From NCBI RefSeq assembly GCF_029643425.1, contig NZ_CP119106.1, positions 496,001-560,000 on the forward strand: a DNA stretch of 64,000 nt, written 5' to 3'. Below the pieces are notes generated by a model that was given only the letters and a program-made list of their open reading frames with translations, was not told the origin of the DNA and did no database searches. The position numbers and the translations under genes were made by a program. This document shows, piece by piece, positions 16,514-24,372 of this stretch; the first letter of the stretch is position 1, and each line of letters begins with the position of its first letter. The stretch is from Isoptericola sp. AK164. GTDB taxonomy: Bacteria > Actinomycetota > Actinomycetes > Actinomycetales > Cellulomonadaceae.

Positions 16514-17583
16514 CCGACCTCAGCGCCGCCGTCGACCCGTCCGCCTACGCCACCCGCCTGACCGCCGACGACCTGCTCGGCACCGTCCCCGACCTGATGG
16601 ACGCTCCGGCGATCCGTTGGGGCGTCCTCGGCGCCGGGAACATCGCCGGGTCCTTCTCCGACGGCGTCCGGGACCGGACGGCGTCCCGGGTGACCGCCGT
16701 CGGCTCCCGCTCCGTGGACAAGGCCCAGGCGTTCGCCGACGCGCACGCCCCCGGCGCGCGGGCGCACGGCTCGTACGAGGAGCTCGTGGCCGACGACGAG
16801 GTCGACGTCGTCTACGTCGCCACCCCGCACTCGCACCACCTGGAGCACGCGCGGCTCGCGATCGCCGCCGGCAAGCACGTGCTCGTGGAGAAGCCGCTGA
16901 CCCGCTCCGTGGCCGAGTCGCGCGCGCTGCTGGACGCGGCCCGCGAGGCCGGGGTGTTCCTGCTGGAGGCGGTGTGGACCCGCTACCTGCCGCACGTCGC
17001 GGCGATCCGTGCGGCGATCGCCCGCGGCGAGATCGGCGAGGTGCGCACGGTGCTCGCCGACTTCGACGTCTACCGCGACTACGACCCCACGCACCGGCTG
17101 TTCGCCCCGGAGCTGGCGGGCGGCGCGCTGCTCGACCTCGGGATCTACCCGATCACCCTCGTCCACGACCTGCTGGGGGTGCCCGCCGAGACCGTGGCCC
17201 GCGGGACGCTCGCCGAGACCGGCGTCGACGACCACGTCAGCATGATCCTGTCCTACGACTCGGGGGCGCAGGCGGTGCTGCACACGTCCTCGACCGCCCG
17301 TGGGGCGGCCGGCGCCCGCATCATCGGCACCCGCGGCCGCATCGAGATCCCCGAGAGGTTCTTCACCCCGGCCGACTTCACCGTCGTGCGCGACGACGGG
17401 ACGAGCTGGTCGTTCACGTCCCCGGTCGGCGAGGGCAAGGCCTACGAGGCGGCCGAGGTGGCTCGCTGCCTCGCGGAGGGGCGGACCGAGAGCGCCCGGA
17501 TGCCGTGGGGCCACACGCTCGAGGTGATGGGCATCCTCGACGACGTGCGGGCGCAGCTCGGGGTCACGTACCCGGGGGAGTGA
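16510..17583 (+). CDS. Gfo/Idh/MocA-family oxidoreductase
   Basis: 357 residues. The N-terminal Rossmann domain shows RWGVLGAGNIAGSFSDGV (dinucleotide-binding GxGxxG-like turn) and DVVYVATPHSHHLEHARLAI, then the hallmark VEKPLTRS (the EKP Lys) near residue 130. The C-terminal domain has ALLDLGIYPITLVHDLLGVP, with the family's conserved acidic and His positions, and ends with a WGHTLEVMGILDDVRAQLG helix. These enzymes oxidise or reduce sugars, polyols or dihydrodiols with NAD(P); the substrate is not clear. The start codon overlaps the regulator stop (ATGA). Confidence 0.9.
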   Translation: MTDLSAAVDPSAYATRLTADDLLGTVPDLMDAPAIRWGVLGAGNIAGSFSDGVRDRTASRVTAVGSRSVDKAQAFADAHAPGARAHGSYEELVADDEVDVVYVATPHSHHLEHARLAIAAGKHVLVEKPLTRSVAESRALLDAAREAGVFLLEAVWTRYLPHVAAIRAAIARGEIGEVRTVLADFDVYRDYDPTHRLFAPELAGGALLDLGIYPITLVHDLLGVPAETVARGTLAETGVDDHVSMILSYDSGAQAVLHTSSTARGAAGARIIGTRGRIEIPERFFTPADFTVVRDDGTSWSFTSPVGEGKAYEAAEVARCLAEGRTESARMPWGHTLEVMGILDDVRAQLGVTYPGE

Positions 17584-17590
17584 CCCGTAC

Positions 17591-17621
17591 CCCTCCGGGG
17601 CGCCGTCGGCGCTCCGGAGGG
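17591..17621. terminator. Hairpin between convergent genes
   Basis: CCCTCCGGGGCGCC, loop GTC, then GGCGCTCCGGAGGG: a 14-bp stem with one mismatch. It lies just after the oxidoreductase stop and before the stop of the convergent flavin-fold gene, so it can act in both directions. Confidence 0.7.
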
Positions 17622-17627
17622 CTGTCG

Positions 17628-18026
17628 TCAGCGGGTCAGCCGGCGGCCGCTGATCTCGGTCGGCGTGATCCGCACCCACACGTTCTTGCCGTCGTCCAGG
17701 TAGGGCACCAGCTCGGTCGCCTCGGCGGCGGCGATGTCCTCGTCCGTCTCCAGCACCTCCGCGGTGCCCTTGAGCACGACGCTGGAGGCCGTGTCGAACC
17801 GCCACTCGTCGGCCTCGAAGGCCACGCGGTTGTTGACCGTCACCTCGACGAGCTTGCTGCCCGGTCGGGTGAGGAAGTAGATGCGCCCGTCCGCGACGGC
17901 GTGGGAGACCGGGAAGATCTCCGGCTCACCGGCGACGGCCGTCGCCAGGCGGCCGATCGGCTGGTCGGCGAGCACGGCCCAGCACTCGTCGTCCGTGAGC
18001 GTCGTGGTCGTTCCGTCGTCGGTCAT
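17628..18026 (-). CDS. Pyridoxamine 5'-phosphate oxidase-like split-barrel protein
   Basis: 132 residues with the split-barrel flavin/F420-binding fold: LTDDECWAVLADQPIGRLATAVAGEPEIFPVSHAV, IYFLTRPGSKL and VAFEADEW followed by SSVVLKGTAEVL. The opening LxxxECWxLLxxxxxGRLA pattern is common in actinobacterial members, some of which use F420 or haem. ATG 18026 follows AAGGGGA. It is a stand-alone gene convergent with the oxidoreductase and divergent from tmk. Substrate and cofactor are not determined. Confidence 0.88.
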   Translation of the reverse strand: MTDDGTTTTLTDDECWAVLADQPIGRLATAVAGEPEIFPVSHAVADGRIYFLTRPGSKLVEVTVNNRVAFEADEWRFDTASSVVLKGTAEVLETDEDIAAAEATELVPYLDDGKNVWVRITPTEISGRRLTR

Positions 18027-18140
18027 CGTCGTCCCCTTCAGTCGTCGTGTCCCTATCGTCCCGCTCCCCGAGGGGTCCTGCGTCACGAGACCCCCGGATG
18101 CGACAAATACCACAGCACGAGGGCTGTGGGAGGGCCCGGT

Positions 18141-18146
18141 TAGGGT
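18141..18146 (+). promoter_or_regulatory. -10 hexamer TAGGGT of tmk
   Basis: TAGGGT lies 6 nt before GTG 18153 and favours it over GTG 18147, which would abut the hexamer. Confidence 0.5.
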
Positions 18147-18152
18147 GTGGGC

Positions 18153-18875
18153 GTGAGCAGCGCACCCGGGTACTTCGTGTCGTTCGAGGGCGGCGACGGC
18201 GCCGGCAAGTCGACGCAGGCCCGCCTGCTCGCCGAGTGGCTCGGCGCGGTCACGGGCCGCGAGGTCGTCCTGACGCGCGAACCCGGCGGCACCCCCCTGG
18301 GGGCGGAGCTGCGACGGGCCGTCCTGCACGGCGACGACGTCGACCCGCGCACCGAGGCGCTGCTCTACGCCACCGACCGGGCGCACCACGTGGCCACCGT
18401 GGTCCGGCCCGCCCTGGAGCGCGGCGCCGTCGTGGTGACCGACCGGTACCTCGACTCCTCGGTCGCCTACCAGTCCGGCGGCCGCGAGCTCTCCCAGGAC
18501 GAGGTCGAGAACCTCTCGCTGTGGGCCACCGACGGGCTGCTGCCCGCCGTGACCGTGCTGCTCGACGTCGACCCCGCCACGGCCGCGGCCCGTCGCGCGG
18601 GACGCCCGGACCGCCTCGAGCGCGCCGGCCTCGACTTCCACCGGCGCACCCGGGACGCGTTCCTGCGCCGCGCCGTCGCCGACCCGGACCGCTGGCTCGT
18701 CATCGACGCCACCGGCACCGTCGACGACATCCAGGCGCAGATCCGGGTCGACGTCGCCTCCCGCCTCGACCTGACGCCCGTGGTCGAGGAGGCCGTGCGC
18801 CTGGCGGACCCCGAGGTGTCCGCGGTGCGGGCCCCCGCCGACCCGTCCGGCGCGGACCCGGAGGACGTCTCGTGA
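18153..18875 (+). CDS. tmk: Thymidylate kinase
   Basis: 240 residues; phosphorylates dTMP to dTDP for DNA synthesis. The P-loop is FEGGDGAGKSTQARLLAEWL near the N-terminus. REPGGTPLGAELRRAVL and the DRYLDSSVAYQSGGR motif (base and sugar binding) follow, then DRLERAGLDFHRRTRDAFL in the lid region. The C-terminal 30 residues (VRAPADPSGADPEDVS) are a variable tail. The gene overlaps holB by 4 bp (GTGA), the common actinobacterial tmk-holB operon. Start set by the upstream hexamer. Confidence 0.97.
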   Translation: MSSAPGYFVSFEGGDGAGKSTQARLLAEWLGAVTGREVVLTREPGGTPLGAELRRAVLHGDDVDPRTEALLYATDRAHHVATVVRPALERGAVVVTDRYLDSSVAYQSGGRELSQDEVENLSLWATDGLLPAVTVLLDVDPATAAARRAGRPDRLERAGLDFHRRTRDAFLRRAVADPDRWLVIDATGTVDDIQAQIRVDVASRLDLTPVVEEAVRLADPEVSAVRAPADPSGADPEDVS

Positions 18876-20008
18876 CCGTGTGGGACGACGTCGTCGGCCA
18901 GCCGGAGGCCGTGGGCGTGCTGCGGCGCGCCGCGACCGACCCGGCCGCGATGACCCACGCCTGGTTGCTGACGGGCCCGCCCGGCTCGGGGCGGTCCGTC
19001 GCCGCGCGGGCGTTCGCCGCGGCGCTGCAGTGCCCCGAGGGCGGCTGCGGGCACTGCCGCGAGTGCACCACCACGCTCGCCGGGACGCACCCGGACCTGA
19101 CGGTCGTGGCCACGGACAAGGTCGTGATCGCCATCGACGAGGTGCGCGACCTCATCACCACCGCCGCGCGCACGCCCTCGGTGGGGCGGTACCGCGTCAT
19201 CGTCGTCGAGGACGCCGACCGGATGGTGGAGCGCACCACCAACGTGCTGCTGAAGTCGATCGAGGAGCCGCCGGCGCACACCGTGTGGGTGCTGTGCGCG
19301 CCGAGCAGCCAGGACGTCCTGCCGACGATCCGCTCGCGGTGCCGCGGCGTCGTGCTGCGGGTCCCGCCGGCCCGCGACGTCGCCGAGCTGCTGGTGCGGC
19401 GCGACGGCACCGACCCCGCCGTCGCGCTGCAGGCGGCCCAGGCCGCGCAGTCCCACGTCGGGATGGCCCGCCGCCTGGCCCGCGACCCCGAGGCACGGCG
19501 CCGTCGGGCGGACGTGCTCGAGATCGCCCGCCGGATCCGCGGGGTCCCCGACGCGGTGCTGGCCGCCGCCGACCTCGTCGAGGTCGCCAAGGCCGAGGCG
19601 ACCGCCGCGACGACCGAGCGGGACGCCGCCGAGCGGGCCGAGCTGCTGCGGGCCCTCGGCGTCGCCGAGGGTGAGACCGTCCCGCCGAAGCTGCGGTCCC
19701 AGGTCAAGCAGCTCGAGGACGACCAGAAGCGCCGGGCGACCCGCAGCCAGCGTGACGTCCTGGACCGGGCGATGGTCGACCTGCTGTCGCTGTACCGGGA
19801 CGTGCTGGTCGTGCAGCTCGGCGCGGACGTCGACCTCGTCAACGCCGAGCAGGCCGCCACCGTGCGCGGGCTGGCCCGCGACTCGACACCGGAGCAGACG
19901 GTGCGCCGCATGGACGCGATCGGCCAGGCGCGCGAGCGGCTGGCGGGCAACGTGGCGCCCCTGCTCGCCGTCGAGGCGATGACGGTCGCGCTGCGTCCGC
20001 AGGGCTGA
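18872..20008 (+). CDS. holB: DNA polymerase III subunit delta'
   Basis: 378 residues; clamp-loader subunit of the replicase. The N-terminus WDDVVGQPEAVGVLRRAA is typical. The P-loop reads GPPGSGRS, with Arg where active ATPases have Lys, as expected for the non-hydrolysing delta' subunit. Four Cys in CPEGGCGHCREC form the zinc module. The sensor region SRCRGVVLRVPP (SRC motif) follows IEEPPAHTVWVL. The C-terminal half contains a charged helical stretch (AKAEATAATTERDAAERAELL). GTG 18872 overlaps the tmk stop, so the two are translationally coupled. Confidence 0.96.
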   Translation: MTVWDDVVGQPEAVGVLRRAATDPAAMTHAWLLTGPPGSGRSVAARAFAAALQCPEGGCGHCRECTTTLAGTHPDLTVVATDKVVIAIDEVRDLITTAARTPSVGRYRVIVVEDADRMVERTTNVLLKSIEEPPAHTVWVLCAPSSQDVLPTIRSRCRGVVLRVPPARDVAELLVRRDGTDPAVALQAAQAAQSHVGMARRLARDPEARRRRADVLEIARRIRGVPDAVLAAADLVEVAKAEATAATTERDAAERAELLRALGVAEGETVPPKLRSQVKQLEDDQKRRATRSQRDVLDRAMVDLLSLYRDVLVVQLGADVDLVNAEQAATVRGLARDSTPEQTVRRMDAIGQARERLAGNVAPLLAVEAMTVALRPQG

Positions 20009-20018
20009 CGGCCGTCTT

Positions 20019-20043
20019 CCGCGCGTCGGACTCCGACGCGCGG
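20019..20043. terminator. Hairpin after holB
   Basis: CCGCGCGTCGGA and TCCGACGCGCGG form a perfect 12-bp inverted repeat 10 bp after the holB stop. There is no clear U-run, so termination efficiency is uncertain. Confidence 0.6.
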
Positions 20044-20117
20044 GTCTCGGACGCGCGGGGAGAATCACGGCAGGAGAAGGTTCGGTGAAGGTGCCCGTCA
20101 CGGCCGGTTCCGGCCGG

Positions 20118-20123
20118 TAGGTT
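20118..20123 (+). promoter_or_regulatory. -10 hexamer TAGGTT
   Basis: TAGGTT lies 6 nt before GTG 20130. Confidence 0.45.
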
Positions 20124-20129
20124 GGGCGG

Positions 20130-21710
20130 GTGAAATTCCCCGCACGCCGCACGCCCCCGCAGACCGACCTCCCGGCCTCCCGACGGATCGCCGCGCTGGC
20201 CGGGACCGTGGTCGCCGCGCTGGCTCTCGCCGGGTGCACGGCGGAGACGCCCGGCAAGACCGCGACGCCCGTGGACGAGGCGACGACGGCGGCGCCGATG
20301 ACGCCGTCGGCGGCCGGTGCCCCCGAGGGGTTCGAGGACTTCTACGCCCAGGACCTGGAGTGGACGGACTGCCGCGGCGGCTACGAGTGCGCGACCGCGA
20401 CGGCCCCGCTGTCCTGGGACGACGCGGAGGCGGGCAGCATCGAGCTCGCGCTGGTGCGGACGCGCGCCACCGGGGAGAAGGTCGGCTCGCTGCTGGTCAA
20501 CCCCGGCGGACCCGGCGGTTCGGGGGCGGACTTCGTCGAGAACGGGTCCTTCGGCGAGCCGCTGCGCGAGTCTTTCGACATCGTCGGCTTCGACCCGCGC
20601 GGGGTGCAGGACTCGACCGCCGTCGAGTGCTACGACGACGAGGCCAAGGACGAGTACCTCAGCGAAGACTTCGACCTGTCCACCGACGACGGTCTCGAGG
20701 CCGCGCGCGCGTCGACCGCGGCCTGGGCGGAGGCGTGCGCGGCGAACACCGGTGAGCTGCTCGGCGAGGTCGACACCCAGAGCGCGGCGAGGGACATGGA
20801 CCTGCTGCGCGCCGTGCTCGGCGACGAGCAGCTGCACTACCTCGGTTTCTCCTACGGCACGAGCCTGGGGGCGACATACGCGAGCCTCTTCCCCGAGCGT
20901 GCGGGCCGGCTGGTGCTCGACGGCGCGATCGACCCGACGCTGGACGCGGACGAGATCTCGGCCGGCCAGGCCGTCGGGTTCGAGAACGCGCTGCGCGCCT
21001 ACGTCACCGACTGCCAGGCCGGGGCCGACTGCCCGTTGACCGGGTCCGTCGACGCCGGCATGCAGCAGGTCCGCGACGTCCTGGACCGCGCCTACGACCG
21101 TCCCTACCCGACCAGCGGCGACCGGGACGTCACCCAGACGCTGGCCTTCTACGGGGTCGCGGTGACGCTGTACGCCGAGCAGAGCTGGCCGGTGCTCACC
21201 CAGGCGCTCGACGAGGCCATCAACGTCGGCACCGGGGACACGCTGCTGTACCTGGCGGACTTCTACAACGACCGCAACGCCGACGGCTCGTTCGCGACCA
21301 ACTCCACCGAGGCGTTCACGGCGATCAACTGCCTGGACAGCGCCGGCGCCACGGACCTCGAGACGATGCGGGCCGAGGCCGCCGAGATCGAGGAGGCGGC
21401 GCCCACGATGGGGTCGTTCTTCGGCTACGGCGGGCTGTCCTGCGCCGACTGGCCCTACCCGCCGGCCGAGCAGGAGTACGACGTCGCGGCGTCCGGGGCC
21501 GACCCGATCGTCGTCATCGGCACCACCAACGACCCGGCCACGCCGTACGTCTGGTCCGAGGGCATGGCCGACGCGCTCGACTCCGGGGTCCTGGTGACCT
21601 ACGAGGGGGAGGGACACACCGCCTACGGCCGGTCGAACGACTGCATCGCCGACGCCGTGGAGAACTACCTCGTCGAGGGCACGGTGCCCGAGGACGGCCT
21701 CACCTGCTGA
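20130..21710 (+). CDS. Lipoprotein alpha/beta hydrolase, tripeptidyl aminopeptidase (SlpD/E) type
   Basis: 526 residues. The lipobox LALAGC places the lipidated Cys near residue 35, so the enzyme faces outside. The proline-iminopeptidase-like catalytic core shows the oxyanion motif NPGGPGGSG, the nucleophile elbow GFSYGTSLGATYA (Ser near residue 248), and the TAP-like C-terminal domain with VVIGTTNDPATPY (acid) and GEGHTAYGRSNDC (His). Such proteins cleave N-terminal tripeptides or related peptides at the cell surface. It commonly follows tmk-holB in this group of actinobacteria. The stop is only 11 bp from the first 20-bp repeat unit. Confidence 0.92.
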   Translation: MKFPARRTPPQTDLPASRRIAALAGTVVAALALAGCTAETPGKTATPVDEATTAAPMTPSAAGAPEGFEDFYAQDLEWTDCRGGYECATATAPLSWDDAEAGSIELALVRTRATGEKVGSLLVNPGGPGGSGADFVENGSFGEPLRESFDIVGFDPRGVQDSTAVECYDDEAKDEYLSEDFDLSTDDGLEAARASTAAWAEACAANTGELLGEVDTQSAARDMDLLRAVLGDEQLHYLGFSYGTSLGATYASLFPERAGRLVLDGAIDPTLDADEISAGQAVGFENALRAYVTDCQAGADCPLTGSVDAGMQQVRDVLDRAYDRPYPTSGDRDVTQTLAFYGVAVTLYAEQSWPVLTQALDEAINVGTGDTLLYLADFYNDRNADGSFATNSTEAFTAINCLDSAGATDLETMRAEAAEIEEAAPTMGSFFGYGGLSCADWPYPPAEQEYDVAASGADPIVVIGTTNDPATPYVWSEGMADALDSGVLVTYEGEGHTAYGRSNDCIADAVENYLVEGTVPEDGLTC

Positions 21711-21720
21711 CCCCTCCGCC

Positions 21721-21860
21721 GAGGTAGGCAGCTCGTTGCCGCGGTAGGCCGGGTCGGGCCGAAGTAGGCGTTTCTCCGGCGAGGTAGGCAACCTTTCGCC
21801 CAGGTAGGCAACCTTCGGCCCAGGTAGGCAACCTTCGGCCGAGGTAGGCGATCGGCGCGC
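21721..21860. repeat. Tandem 20-bp repeats, cluster 1 (7 units)
   Basis: Seven units in exact 20-bp phase start at 21721, 21741, 21761, 21781, 21801, 21821 and 21841. The core GGTAGGC is kept in all; units 4-6 read almost identically (aggtaggcaaccttcggcc) and the outer units have decayed. The same unit occurs at 36986 and 42516. It fills the space between the peptidase gene and the tRNA promoter. Confidence 0.95.
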
Positions 21861-21915
21861 TCGGCGACGTGGCCCGGGCTGTGACGGATCCGACGACGGC
21901 GGCGCTCGGATCGCT

Positions 21916-21945
21916 TTGGAGTCCGGCCTCGGCGTCGGGTAGTGT
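21916..21945 (+). promoter_or_regulatory. Promoter of tRNA-Thr
   Basis: TTGGAG (21916-21921) and TAGTGT (21940-21945) with an 18-bp spacer, about 45 bp before the mature tRNA. Confidence 0.6.
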
Positions 21946-21990
21946 TGCCTCGCCCGCTGATCGGGATCCGTTCCCTGTCGCGCGTGGCAC

Positions 21991-22063
21991 GCCGCCTTAG
22001 CTCAGTCGGTAGAGCGATTCACTCGTAATGAATAGGTCGTCGGTTCGATTCCGACAGGCGGCT
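21991..22063 (+). tRNA. tRNA-Thr (anticodon CGU)
   Basis: The 73-nt cloverleaf has a 7-bp acceptor stem (GCCGCCT with AGGCGGC), the D-arm TAGCTCAGTCGGTAGAGCG, the anticodon loop with CGT at 22024-22026 and the T-arm GTCGGTTCGATTCCGAC. The 3' CCA is not encoded. The sequence downstream (22.1-23.6 kb) looks like accessory content. Confidence 0.97.
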
Positions 22064-22069
22064 CCGACA

Positions 22070-22103
22070 GGCCCCTCACCAGTGGAAACGCTGGTGAGGG
22101 GCC
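22070..22103 (+). terminator. Rho-independent terminator of tRNA-Thr
   Basis: Perfect 13-bp stem GGCCCCTCACCAG / CTGGTGAGGGGCC with an 8-nt loop, followed by TTCTTCGTT. Confidence 0.88.
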
Positions 22104-22162
22104 TTCTTCGTTCGGGCCGAGGACTGTCTCGGCCCTGCCCGGAGCGGAGCCCATCTGCCACG

Positions 22163-22735
22163 ATGCGCATCATGATCCGGTGCGCCACCTGCGGTCGACC
22201 CGCCGAGACGCACGATCGACACGTCCGCTTCCGGCTGCCGGAGCCCGTGCTGCGCACCGAGCGTCAGCACCAGGCCGAGGGTGTCTGGACGACGGATCCG
22301 GACCCGACGCAGGCGGTCATGATGCAGGTCCCCGATGTCGGGCCGTTCGTCCGCGCGCTGCCGCCGATCCGCCTCGACGGTGGCCACACCTTCACCTACG
22401 GCGTCTGGGTGGGAGTGCACCCCGACGACCTCCAGACCGCGTTCCGGACCTGGTGGGCCCCCGAGTACGTCGACCTCCGGCTCAGCGGTTACCTGGCCAA
22501 CATCATCGAACCGTGGGACGTGCTCGCCGCGCCCGTCGACCTCGTGATGCGCCACCCGGACCACACCCCCTACTGCGTCGCCAGCGACAGCGAAGAACTG
22601 CACGACATCCTGACCCGCGAGTGGGACCACGGCCTGGTCCTGTCGGCAGTTTGCCAGTCATCACGGTGTGGCGGACCTGGTTCAGAGAATCGGTCGCGGC
22701 CCGTCAGGAGGGTTCGAGGGTCGGATCCTCCTTGA
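22163..22735 (+). CDS. DUF2199-like protein with an atypical C-terminus
   Basis: About 190 residues. The N-terminus MIRCATCGRPAETHD has a CxxC pair, and TFTYGVWVGVHPDDLQTAFRTWW plus the later PWDVLAAPVDLVMRHPDHTPYCVAS fit the DUF2199 family, whose function is unknown. The family-like part ends near REWDHGLVLS (about 22650). The last 30 residues (SRCGGPGSENRSRPVRRVRG...) are Arg/Gly-rich and unlike it, and they overlap the 3' end of the convergent gene by 32 bp. A small deletion or frameshift near the natural end is likely. ATG 22163 and ATG 22172 are both possible starts, and neither has a clear ribosome site. Confidence 0.6.
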   Translation: MRIMIRCATCGRPAETHDRHVRFRLPEPVLRTERQHQAEGVWTTDPDPTQAVMMQVPDVGPFVRALPPIRLDGGHTFTYGVWVGVHPDDLQTAFRTWWAPEYVDLRLSGYLANIIEPWDVLAAPVDLVMRHPDHTPYCVASDSEELHDILTREWDHGLVLSAVCQSSRCGGPGSENRSRPVRRVRGSDPP

Positions 22736-23546
22736 ACGCGGCCACCATCGCGGAGAACTTCTCCACGTGTCTGCGTATCCGTGCGGCGTCGAGCTCGGAG
22801 TTGAGGCCGGGCTTGCGCCTGCCGGTGAGCAGAACGTCGATGGTCTTGCCGTCCCGGCCCATGGGTTCGTCAAGGTGCCGGAGCGGGGCCAGCGCGCGCG
22901 ATTCCAGGGCGGCAGGGAGCCGCGATCGCAGCCAAGCGAACTGCTCGGTTGTGAAGAGGTTGGCGGGAACACAGAGCTTATCCAGGCCGATGAGAGATCC
23001 GAGAGGCTGGACTCGGTCGTCGTCGACGCGCTTCGGTTGCAGGGTCAGGCTCCGCAGACTCGTGAGGTCGGCCAGAGGCTCCAGTGTCGCGAAGGTCGAC
23101 TCGGGAAAGATGGCGTCACCGAGGTGAAGTTCCCTGAGAGCTCGTCCGCCGCGAAGATCGTCCAGGTGGTGGAGTCTCCTGAAGTCCTCGAGACGTAGCG
23201 CTCGCAGGTGCGGTGTGCGTGCCAGATTCCAGAGGCGGGTCGTGCGTTGGTTCCAGAAGAACGAGACGACGCGAAGGTCGGGTAGGTCCTCCAGCGGTGT
23301 CAGGTCCTCCAGCCCCGGGCACTTCCAGAACTCGATCGCGGTGAACCGGTGACCATGGTCCGTGACGAGGCGCTCGAGATCGCGTTGTCCGAGACCACTG
23401 ACGCGAAGTGTGTCGGCCTCTGGGTTCTGATCGATCACCGAGAACTGCTTCGCGTCGCACTTCCCGCCGTTGATCTCCGGCTGGACGAGATCGACGAGCT
23501 GTGCTGGACGGATCTCGCTGGCATACCGGAGCTTCTGGAGGTCCAT
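22704..23546 (-). CDS. Leucine-rich-repeat-like protein
   Basis: 280 residues. From about residue 85 there are repeated segments with regularly spaced Leu and other hydrophobics, such as LEDLTPLEDLPDLRVVSFFW, LARTPHLRALRLEDFRRLHH, LDDLRGGRALRELHLGDAIF and LEPLADLTSLRSLTLQPKRV. These are the solenoid turns of a bacterial LRR protein. No signal peptide is seen, so it is probably cytoplasmic. Base composition is noticeably less GC-rich than its neighbours and it lies next to tRNA-Thr, both hinting at transfer. I chose ATG 23546 because CATGCT lies 6 nt upstream; ATG 23564 is the alternative. Function unknown. Confidence 0.7.
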   Translation of the reverse strand: MDLQKLRYASEIRPAQLVDLVQPEINGGKCDAKQFSVIDQNPEADTLRVSGLGQRDLERLVTDHGHRFTAIEFWKCPGLEDLTPLEDLPDLRVVSFFWNQRTTRLWNLARTPHLRALRLEDFRRLHHLDDLRGGRALRELHLGDAIFPESTFATLEPLADLTSLRSLTLQPKRVDDDRVQPLGSLIGLDKLCVPANLFTTEQFAWLRSRLPAALESRALAPLRHLDEPMGRDGKTIDVLLTGRRKPGLNSELDAARIRRHVEKFSAMVAAFKEDPTLEPS

Positions 23547-23552
23547 CGGGCC

Positions 23553-23558
23553 AGCATG
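23553..23558 (-). promoter_or_regulatory. -10-like CATGCT of the LRR gene
   Basis: CATGCT on the minus strand, 6 nt before ATG 23546. Confidence 0.3.
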
Positions 23559-23643
23559 CCCCATTCCTGAGAGCGAGTTCGTCCGACGACGGCACGCTAC
23601 GGTGGCGTCTTCGCTGGTCGTCGAGTCGCCGACGGAGGCACCC

Positions 23644-24348
23644 ATGCAGGCTGACCACTACGACCGGTTCGCGCGGGAGTACCAGGAGGCGAACGCCTCG
23701 GGCCTGTTCAACACCTACTACGAGCGTCCCGCGATGCTCCGGCTGGCCGGCGACGTCCGCGGCCGGCGGATCCTCGACGCCGGCTGCGGGACCGGCCCGC
23801 TGACGGCCGAGCTCTGTGATCGGGGTGCCGACGTGACCGGGCTCGACGGCAGCCCGGCGATGATCGAGCTCGCGCGCGAGCACCTGGGCGAGGGCGTGCC
23901 GCTGCACGTCGCCGACCTCGCCGAGCCGCTGCCGTTCGCGGACGGCACCTTCGACGACGTCGTCGCCTCGCTCGTGCTGCACTACCTCGAGGACTGGTCC
24001 GGCCCGCTGGCCGAGATCCGGCGGGTGCTGAGGCCCGGGGGCCGTCTCCTCCTCTCGGTCAACCACCCCGTCCACCAGGTGGTCGACCGCCCGGAGGCGG
24101 ACCACTTCGCGGTCTGGCCGTACACGGAGGCCTTCGACTTCGACGGCGAGACGGCGTGGCTGACGTTCTGGCACCGGTCCCTGCGGGCGATGTCCGAGGA
24201 GTTCGCCACCGCCGGGTTCAGCATCTCCACCATCGACGAGCCCGAACCGTCGCCCGACACCCCGCGGGAGCTCCTGCCCCCGCGCGTCCGCACCGGGGAG
24301 CGGTCGACGTTCTTCGGCTTCCTGTTCTTCGTCCTCGAGGCCCGGTGA
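23644..24348 (+). CDS. Class I SAM-dependent methyltransferase (UbiE/small-molecule type)
   Basis: 234 residues. The SAM-binding core is ILDAGCGTGPLTAELCDRGADVTGLDGS (motif I and the acidic end of strand 2, about residues 43-70), followed by FDDVVASLVLHYLEDW and the post-motif RVLRPGGRLLLSVNHP. The C-terminal half, with WLTFWHRSLRAMSEEFATAGFSI, would shape the acceptor site. Substrate unknown; small molecules are typical of this subtype. ATG 23644 is preceded by GGAGGC. It is divergent from the LRR gene. Confidence 0.9.
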   Translation: MQADHYDRFAREYQEANASGLFNTYYERPAMLRLAGDVRGRRILDAGCGTGPLTAELCDRGADVTGLDGSPAMIELAREHLGEGVPLHVADLAEPLPFADGTFDDVVASLVLHYLEDWSGPLAEIRRVLRPGGRLLLSVNHPVHQVVDRPEADHFAVWPYTEAFDFDGETAWLTFWHRSLRAMSEEFATAGFSISTIDEPEPSPDTPRELLPPRVRTGERSTFFGFLFFVLEAR

Positions 24349-24372
24349 ACCCGGCCGTCCGCGGCCCGGCCC

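Noticed and set aside
18147-18152. GTG 18147 as the tmk start
   Set aside because: It would directly abut the -10 hexamer; GTG 18153 has the usual 6-nt spacing.
20130-21710. Proline iminopeptidase as a specific name
   Set aside because: The core is shared, but the lipobox and the TAP-like C-terminal domain fit tripeptidyl aminopeptidases better.
21721-21860. CRISPR array reading of the 20-bp repeats
   Set aside because: Units are contiguous with no spacers, the period is 20 bp, and no cas gene lies in the window.
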